Shown one piece after another: positions 35,866 through 41,467 of a DNA stretch of 41,467 nucleotides. This DNA is from Bacteroidota bacterium (GTDB lineage: Bacteria; Bacteroidota; Bacteroidia; AKYH767-A; OLB10), in NCBI GenBank assembly GCA_016717725.1, contig JADKFA010000026.1:1-41467 (forward strand), read 5' to 3'. Numbering within the stretch: position 1 is the stretch's first letter; every line of letters starts with the position of its first letter. The position numbers were made by a program, and so were the translations under genes. Below the pieces are notes generated by a model. That model had not been told where the DNA came from and did no database searches. It saw only the letters and a program-made list of their open reading frames with translations.

Positions 35866-35998
35866 AAAAATATTTTTAAATAGTAGATAAATCTTTTAAT
35901 TAAATGGCTCTCTTTCGCTAACTGCGTGAGCTAATGCTATAGCGGTGGCGCTAGCTTCGATGACTGAAGTACTCTTAAGCTTCAGTTTGTGCTAATTT

Positions 35999-36218
35999 AA
36001 ATTAAAGTGGACTGTGTCCACCTTGGTCGATTGTAGCTTTAGCGAAAATGGACGAAGCTCGATGAAGGTTTAGCGAAAGAGCGAAGCTCCGCCGCTAAAG
36101 TGTTGAATAATTCAAATTAAAGTGGACTGTGTCCACCTTGGTCGATTGTAGCTTTAGCGAAATGGACGAAGCCCGATGAAGCATTAGCAAGAGAGGGCGA
36201 AGCCCTCCGCCGCTAAAG
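35999..36218. repeat. Two tandem ~102-105-bp repeats downstream of ssrA
   Basis: Copies 35999-36100 and 36114-36218, period 115. Both begin AAATTAAAGTGGACTGTG; GTGGAC-TGT-GTCCAC is a perfect stem. GCTTTAGCGAA follows, and both end CTCCGCCGCTAAAG. The second runs into the ssrA-proximal 48-bp repeat. The flanking 35866-35998 has related TAGCG/CGCTA motifs and no gene. Confidence 0.85.
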
Positions 36219-36250
36219 CTTCGGAGGGCGAAGGTGGAGTCGGTGGGATT
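36203..36250. repeat. Proximal direct repeat spanning the ssrA 3' end (attachment-site-like)
   Basis: Partner of 35511-35558, offset 692 bases. It covers the last 16 bases of tmRNA (36235-36250) plus 32 flanking bases that form a CCCTCC...GGAGGG stem, which probably ends the tmRNA transcript. tmRNA 3' ends from the T-loop on are known integration sites for genomic islands. Confidence 0.8.
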
Positions 36251-36629
36251 TGAACCCACGTCCAGCTAGGGAATCAACAAGCTTTCTACATGCTTAGTTT
36301 CTGCTTGGATTGTCGGGAAAACCTTAGGTGAGAACCAAACCAATGTTTTCCGTAGTTTCTTTATCTTATCGTACCGCCGAAACTTCGGTACGACCAGCCT
36401 GCCATTGTGATGCCCTGATCCTCCGCCCGGCAGGCGGGAGGCAGTGGTAGAGCAGCTCGTCTCGGCTCCTAGAGCCGTAGATGAAGTTAATTCCTATTAG
36501 GAATTAAGCAGCAAGCGCATAATTGTTTTCGCCAGTTAAAGCGATTGGAACTTGTGTTTTAAGGGATAAATTCCAACTCCCTGCATGCTTACCTGCGTAT
36601 TACTCCTCCTGTCGATTCCTGTCGACCCC
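36235..36629 (-). ncRNA. ssrA: Transfer-messenger RNA (tmRNA)
   Basis: About 395 nt. The acceptor stem pairs 5' GGGGUCG (36629-36623) with CGACUCC (36242-36236), with discriminator A at 36235. CCA is not encoded (CCT follows), so it must be added. The T arm is GTGGG-TTCAAAT-CCCAC. The 5' part has GACAGGAATCGACAGGAGG, usual in tmRNAs. The tag frame (36533-36504) encodes GENNYALAA then TAA. Stems after the tag (GGCTCTAGGAGCC; GTACCGAAGTTTCGGCGGTAC) fit the pseudoknot region. With SmpB it frees stalled ribosomes and marks the product for proteolysis. Contains an unusually GC-rich hairpin at 36420-36441. Confidence 0.95.
36504..36533 (-). other. tmRNA proteolysis-tag reading frame
   Basis: Ten codons on the minus strand: GENNYALAA and TAA. 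ALAA at the end is the signal for ClpXP-type proteases; GENNYALAA is typical of Bacteroidota. Confidence 0.93.
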
Positions 36630-36636
36630 ATATTTT

Positions 36637-36665
36637 CAAAGAACAATGCAAAGATAAGGATTCAA
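36637..36665 (-). promoter_or_regulatory. Putative ssrA promoter
   Basis: Minus strand: TTG (36665-36663), 18 bases, GTTCTTTG (36644-36637), then 7 bases to the tmRNA 5' G at 36629. The TTTG core and its distance fit the Bacteroidota pattern; the TA of the -7 box is not conserved. Confidence 0.5.
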
Positions 36666-37312
36666 TTAAGAATTATGAATGAAGAAGCCTTAGCTATTAT
36701 TGTTTGTTAAATTTCTATAGTAATTCATACAATTTTAAAACATAGAAAATAGTAATCTGAAATGCAATAAATAACTTTGAAGTCAATTTATGATGCAAAT
36801 CATATTTCATCATGTTCTGAATTTCAATGAACATAATAGTCATTATTCATAGATTGTTTTAAGCAGATTCTTAGATATATTGCATGCATTAATTGCATTT
36901 TTTCAATAATTCATAGTATTCTGTGAATATTTAATGTGTGGTGTCGCTTTAAATATTACGTTTGAAATGCTTTAAGGAAGATCCAGTTTAAAATTTCAAG
37001 CGTAAAATAAAATTCTCTGACGTAGTTAGAAAAAGTACTTTTTGAGTTATAAATTAATAAGAGTATTTCGTGATTGACTTTCAACAAAAATTGGTAATGT
37101 TTGTTAAAAAACATGGTATTTATTTGACATCCCGTTGTATTTGTAGATAATTAATGAATGATGTTTTGAAATGCTAATAAAAATGAGACTGTAAAATAAA
37201 TTGTGGCCATTCAAGAATTAAGTGATTTAATTAATTGTTTTTAAATTATGCTAACTTTTTCATTTTGAAAACTATAAAATGTATTTACTCTAATTTATAA
37301 ACTATTTGAATT
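36666..37312. other. AT-rich gene-free region between ssrA and the next gene
   Basis: No open frame of note and no RNA gene recognised. The only structure I see is AATATTTA (36926-36933) with TAAATATT (36950-36957), an 8-base inverted repeat with a 16-base gap. It presumably holds the promoter for the gene at 37313. Confidence 0.5.
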
Positions 37313-38607
37313 ATGAATGCCAAAATTTATAAAGTGATTATATTCTTAGGAATATTATTCAGTAATCCAATATTTTCTCAAACATATTTAACGAAAAAAG
37401 ACCCAGCGCTATCTTTACCAGCAGGGGTTGTTCCGTCAATAATTTCTGATGATGGTACAAATATTAAAATTGGAACAACTGTTTCACAATCTGTTTTTAC
37501 TTTAAAAACGAATACCAATTTACATGGGTTTTCTCATACGGATGATATTCGTACATTATCAACTTATGTTGGACTTTTTGGTGGTGCAGATGGTGGTTGG
37601 ATTGGAACAAAAACGAATCATGATCTTCATTTTTTACTAATAATAGTATACCAAAATTAACATTAAAGATAGATGGCAAATTTGGAGTTGGAACTTTTGA
37701 TCCTACAGAAAAATTTCAGGTTGACCTAGGAAATGTTTTAGTTAGAGGGACTACCAATTTCAGTACTGATGGTGATGAGTCTAATTTGTTTCTGGGTAAC
37801 ACAAATTATTTTGTAAAAAGTACTCGAGGTGTAGGTGTGACTATAGGTTCATCAACAATTCCTAATGGACTTGTACTTTTAAATTCGAATGGAGTAATTG
37901 CCTATGGTGTAATTGGAATAGGAATGATACCTAATGCGCTTGGATTTGGTCCAAATGAAAAGGTGCAAGTAAACGGATTTGCTCGTTTTTTGCCAAATGG
38001 ACAAACTTCAAGTGCTTTAGGTCTTCAGGTGGGTCATGATGGCGCTAATGGAATAATTGATAATGTAGGAAATTCTACTAGCTCGCTTTTAATAAATTAT
38101 TATAGTGGGAATAATGTTTCTATTGGAACAGGAGCCACACCCTCAAGACTCACTGTGGGAAAAGGAATCACTTCTCGCTTTAATTCGACCATAGACTATG
38201 ATTATAATTTTAAAGCAGAAGTAAATCGTAATTATACAAAAGCAATTGCGGTAGTTAATACGGTTGGAAATGTTGAGAATTTTCTTGTTTACGGTGATGG
38301 AACTGTGTTTGCAAGAGAATTGAAAATAAGAGCAACTTCATTTATTCATCCTGATTACGTTTTTGACGAAGATTATCAGTTAATGCCTTTACTAGAGCTG
38401 GAAAAATATTTTAAAACCAATAAGCACTTGCCAAATATTCCTTCGACTAAAGATGTAAAAGAAAATGATGGAGTAAACGTAGGTGAAATGCAAAACAAAT
38501 TATTAGAGAAAGTAGAAGAGTTAACGCTGTATTTAGTGCAAATTCATAAGGAAAATGAGAAGTTGAAAATGGAAATTGAAAACTTGAAAAAAATGAATAT
38601 CCGTTAA
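37313..38607 (+). CDS. Secreted tail-fibre-like protein, frameshifted
   Basis: 431 aa after repair. Signal peptide MNAKIYKVIIFLGILFSNPIFSQ... cut near FSQ. The frame breaks in the T run 37630-37635: one more T gives HDLHFFTNNSIPKLTLKID and joins the halves. The middle is repetitive beta structure (IGTTVSQSVFTL, VSIGTGATPSRLTVGKGI). The C-terminus (HPDYVFDEDYQLMPLLELEKY, NKHLPNIPSTKDV) followed by a short coiled coil (LLEKVEELTLYLVQIHKENEKLKME) is the end typical of Bacteroidota tail-fibre-domain proteins, related to intramolecular-chaperone ends. Probably a trimeric surface fibre; not phage, as no phage genes are near. Confidence 0.72.
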
Positions 38608-38644
38608 ATTTTTTCAAATTCTTATTTCAAATAATCTTAAAATT

Positions 38645-41467
38645 ATGAAGTTTTTAATTTGTATTTATCTATTGTTCTTGTTTCCAAAATTTGTTCTTGG
38701 GCAACAAGATGTATGTAATTTGAATTGCGATTATTCTTTTGATTTCGTAATTGGACCTAGTTTGTTTCCCGAAATTCATGATCCCAAATTAAATTCGTTT
38801 ATTGATTTTGGAGATGGGCAAGGGATTCAAGAGATAAAAAATTTTACGAAAATAAAAATCACCTACTCAGCAGCTGGAGCATATCCGATTAAAACTTGCA
38901 GAATTGCCTGATTCATGCGTCACGGTTTATCCGGCATGTATAACCGCAAGTGGTCAAATGAATATTTTTTTGGCTGTGGAAATAATACTGGATCGGTTCT
39001 AAAGCCATTTATTTTTGTTGAGGGTTTTGATCCAGGAACTACCACGTTGTCAGAAGATCCTTTGAGAGGACAATATGGAGATTTTGGATGGAAAGTTTTT
39101 TCTACGGGAGTTGATCCTGATGAAGATGATCCTTTGCCAGTAAGATTAATTCCTGATTTAATTAAGAAATTAAATAAAGATGGTTTTGACATTATTCTAG
39201 TAGATCATAAAAATGGGGCTGATTTTATTCAAGCCAATGGTTTGCTTTTAGTCTCTCTAATCAAGAAAATAAAACTTGAGTTGATTATCAATAATAGTAA
39301 AAGTGAAATTGTGGTGGCGGGAGGTAGTATGGGAGGATTAGTTTCGAAATATGCACTTGGGTATATGGAAAGTAATCCAGAAGTGAATGATGTAACTATG
39401 GTGAGACATAATGTTAGATTGTTTATTTCTTTTGACTCTCCCCAAAATGGGGCAAATATCCCCATTGGAGACCAATTGCTTGTAGGTTTTATGAAGATAA
39501 TGGAAGATGTTAAAAGGAAAATAAAGTTAGCTAATGAAACGTTAGAGAAGCCTGCTACAAAGCAATTAGTGCTTTATCAAAGAGGAAGTACTGTAAATCA
39601 TGTTCCTGGGCAACATGTTTTAAGAATATACCTATTTAATGACCCAAATTTTCATTATCCTACACTAGCTCGAAAAGTTGCATTTATGAATGCAATGCTA
39701 TTGGTACTTTGCAAACTGGAACACAAAATAATACATTATCTGAACATAAAATAATGGTGAAAATGTATAAGGAATTTTTTTTTGCTACTGTAAAAGCTAA
39801 AGTTTGGTCATTAGAAAGTTTTAGTTCTAAGTTAAGAAAAATTTATAGTGCTAGAATAAAAGTTGTGCAACTTCCCTATTTATCGGGCTGGAAAAGACTT
39901 AAAAACACTTTACCTTATGATAATGCTGCAGGCTCATATCGAAACACCAACCTCTCATTAGATGATGGCAAAGAGGAAGATTGAATTTAATTCACGATGA
40001 TGTTGCAACACCATTTCCTCGACATTGTTTCATCCCAACAATTAGTTCTTTAGCATTAAATATTTCAGGAAATGATCAATTGGCTTATCCGGTTAAATCT
40101 AATGTTCTTTTCAATAGAGATCGAAGATTTGTTCAGTCAGATCCAATAAGTCCATTTGATGCACTCTATGCTCCAGATGGAAATCAAGGCCATATGCAAA
40201 TTACATATCAAAACATTTGCTGGACAATGGCAGAGGTTAGTCCACCAATTTGTACTTACAAAAATAAGAATTTAAATAAATCGGCTTTGTTTGAAGCTCG
40301 TGATTACATTGTTTCCGGGAAGAATGTTGATCCATTAAAAGTACCGTTTTCCCTTCTACTCGATCATTAGTTGGAGACTATGTAATTAAAGCTGGGCATG
40401 GCGATGTTGATTTCCGTGCAGGATTTGAAATTGATTTGAAAGATGGTTTCACAGTAGAACGTGGTGCAAAGTTTAGAGGATTTATTCAGCCATTTTGTAC
40501 TCCTTGCGCACCTTCTTTTTGTACCTGTGATACCTGCCCTCCTCCGAATGAACCAATTGCCTCCACAGTTGGTGTTGTAAGTCCTCCTGCATTGATTTTA
40601 AGTATTGATACTTCTAATTGTAATTTTAACCTTTGCATTAGTAGTATTACCTATTGCAATCCTTGCATTATCAATGGTCAAATCCTTCTTTTGGTAATTA
40701 AAATATCCTCAAGGATTATTACCAGGTGTAAATTATACGCTTACTATTACTGACAACTGTGGTAATACATTGTCATCTCAATCGATTAAAACTCCAAGTA
40801 TTTTAGGAAGTGTATTGATTCCTGCTTCATATGGCAGTAATGATGGGGTATTTGAAATAAAAGCAAGTTTTGATTGTCCACCTTATTCATATGATTGGAC
40901 AAAAAATAATGTATATCAGTCAGGTCAACATCTATCAACTCTTGGTGGATTAGAAGAAGGAGATATTATATGTGTAACGATTACGAGCAGCTGTAATATA
41001 ACTAAAACTTGTTGTTTTACATTTGATAGCAATCTTAATCAACGCTCTATACAAGATTCAATTTCCATTGTAAACTCCATGGGACTTTGTTATGGAGATA
41101 CAGGTTCTGTTATGGTGACTTTATTGGGAAATGCAGGTCCTTATAATTATAGTTGGAACACCGGAGCTACAACGCAAACTTTAGTTAATAAAGCGGGAAC
41201 TTATTATTATTCTATTGCAGATTCTATTTGTCCAATTTATCATGGTACAGCAAAAATTGAAGAACCTTTTCCAATTATTTTCGACAAAACAGTAAACAAT
41301 GTTTGTCAAAGTGGTAGTAATGGTTCAATAACAATAAATACTTTGGGTGGTACAGGTAGTTATAGTTTTCTATGGAATACTGGTTCTACCACAGAATCAT
41401 TAACAAATTTAGGTATTGGAATTTATACCTTAACGATTACTGATTCAGTTGGATGTTATTTCTCTAC
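38645..41467 (+). CDS. Large secreted hydrolase/adhesin with SprB-type repeats, multiply frameshifted, runs off right edge
   Basis: Signal peptide MKFLICIYLLFLFPKFVLGQ. After a short Cys-containing region, PFIFVEGFDPGTTTLSEDPL and VVAGGSMGGLVSKYALGYM (GGSMGG nucleophile Ser) form an alpha/beta-hydrolase like lipases and PGAP1-type esterases. VIKAGHGDVDFRAGFEIDL then DGFTVERGAKFRGFI is a 3-coathanger-stack-like segment, followed by a Cys-rich linker (CTPCAPSFCTCDTC). The end holds repeats (GTYYYSIADSICP; GIYTLTITDSVGC) of the SprB/gliding-adhesin kind. Indels, by position: 38891-38894, 38965-38971, about 39695-39704, 39978-39982, 40349-40353 and two or more in 40668-40712; from 40722 the frame is open to the edge. 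Probably a T9SS client with its sorting domain outside the window. Confidence 0.72.

Noticed and set aside
35866..36234. Insertion sequence between the GIY-YIG gene and ssrA
   Set aside because: No transposase frame and no terminal inverted repeats; only tandem hairpin repeats.
36235..36290. Possible tRNA gene at the T-arm (GTGGGTTCAAATCCCAC)
   Set aside because: No anticodon arm; the acceptor pairs with 36623-36629 and the tag frame lies between, so it is the tRNA-like part of tmRNA.
37313..38607. Phage tail-fibre gene marking a prophage
   Set aside because: It has a signal peptide and no phage structural, lysis or integrase genes surround it; such ends are common in Bacteroidota surface proteins.

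Overview
The window looks like a chromosomal segment of a free-living or environmental Bacteroidota (Bacteroidetes). The evidence is internal: an AT-rich genome; type IX secretion (T9SS) C-terminal sorting domains and SprB-type repeats on secreted proteins; -7 elements of the Bacteroidota TAnnTTTG form ahead of many genes; a tmRNA with the tag GENNYALAA; LytS/LytTR two-component regulation; Bacteroidota-typical neighbours such as DUF6913-dapA; and many short palindromic intergenic repeats. The order within the phylum cannot be fixed from this sequence.

Layout. 0-1.6 kb: darTG toxin-antitoxin pair on the minus strand (darG runs off the left edge; darT is frameshifted). 1.8-4.9 kb: an enoyl-CoA hydratase/isomerase gene and a paaZ-type fused dehydrogenase/hydratase gene, both frameshifted, separated by a palindrome-rich spacer. 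5.1-7.1 kb: LytS-like kinase and LytTR regulator. 7.1-8.0 kb: almost pure repeat DNA. 8.0-9.5 kb: polytopic membrane protein, possibly a GT-C glycosyltransferase. 9.8-11.6 kb: dnaX. 11.7-16.4 kb: GH3 adenylase (in-frame TAG), GT2-like glycosyltransferase, degenerate TraB/GumN protein, a patch of gene remnants, and an outer-membrane barrel. 16.5-20.7 kb: small membrane proteins, an Mpo1-like protein, a lipoprotein hydrolase paired with an ATP-grasp-like protein, and a CDGSH protein. 20.7-25.4 kb: glycogen-synthase-like GT, GH57 glycosidase and Kup potassium transporter. 25.5-26.3 kb: a T9SS-exported protein. 26.5-30.1 kb: ligA, DUF6913, dapA. 30.2-35.5 kb: two secreted proteins, panB and an RluA-type pseudouridine synthase. 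35.5-36.6 kb: a GIY-YIG gene between two 48-bp direct repeats, one of which is the 3' end of ssrA (tmRNA). 37.3-41.5 kb: a tail-fibre-like secreted protein and a large hydrolase/SprB-repeat protein that runs off the right edge.

How it works together: the central part is housekeeping (replication: dnaX, ligA; lysine/cell wall: dapA; pantothenate: panB; RNA modification; ribosome rescue: ssrA; glucan metabolism: GT plus GH57). The edges carry accessory genes (toxin-antitoxin, secreted adhesin-like proteins).

Quality warning: at least a dozen single-base indels and one nonsense codon break genes that are otherwise full length, including the normally essential dnaX and ligA. They cluster near both ends of the window, and about half of those that can be placed lie in short homopolymers. 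Most are therefore probably sequence errors rather than real lesions. Interrupted genes are given here as single features over their full inferred extent.

Most interesting signals: (1) a roughly 0.7-kb segment with a GIY-YIG nuclease gene bounded by direct repeats that duplicate the T-loop-to-3' end of ssrA, the classic signature of an integrated element; (2) two A9 runs in the dnaX linker, the first placed so that either slippage direction stops within three codons, as in slippage-decoded tau/gamma systems; (3) tandem hairpin repeats with pairing-preserving changes upstream of dnaX; (4) a duplicated glycosyltransferase 3' end bracketing a degenerate TraB-family gene.
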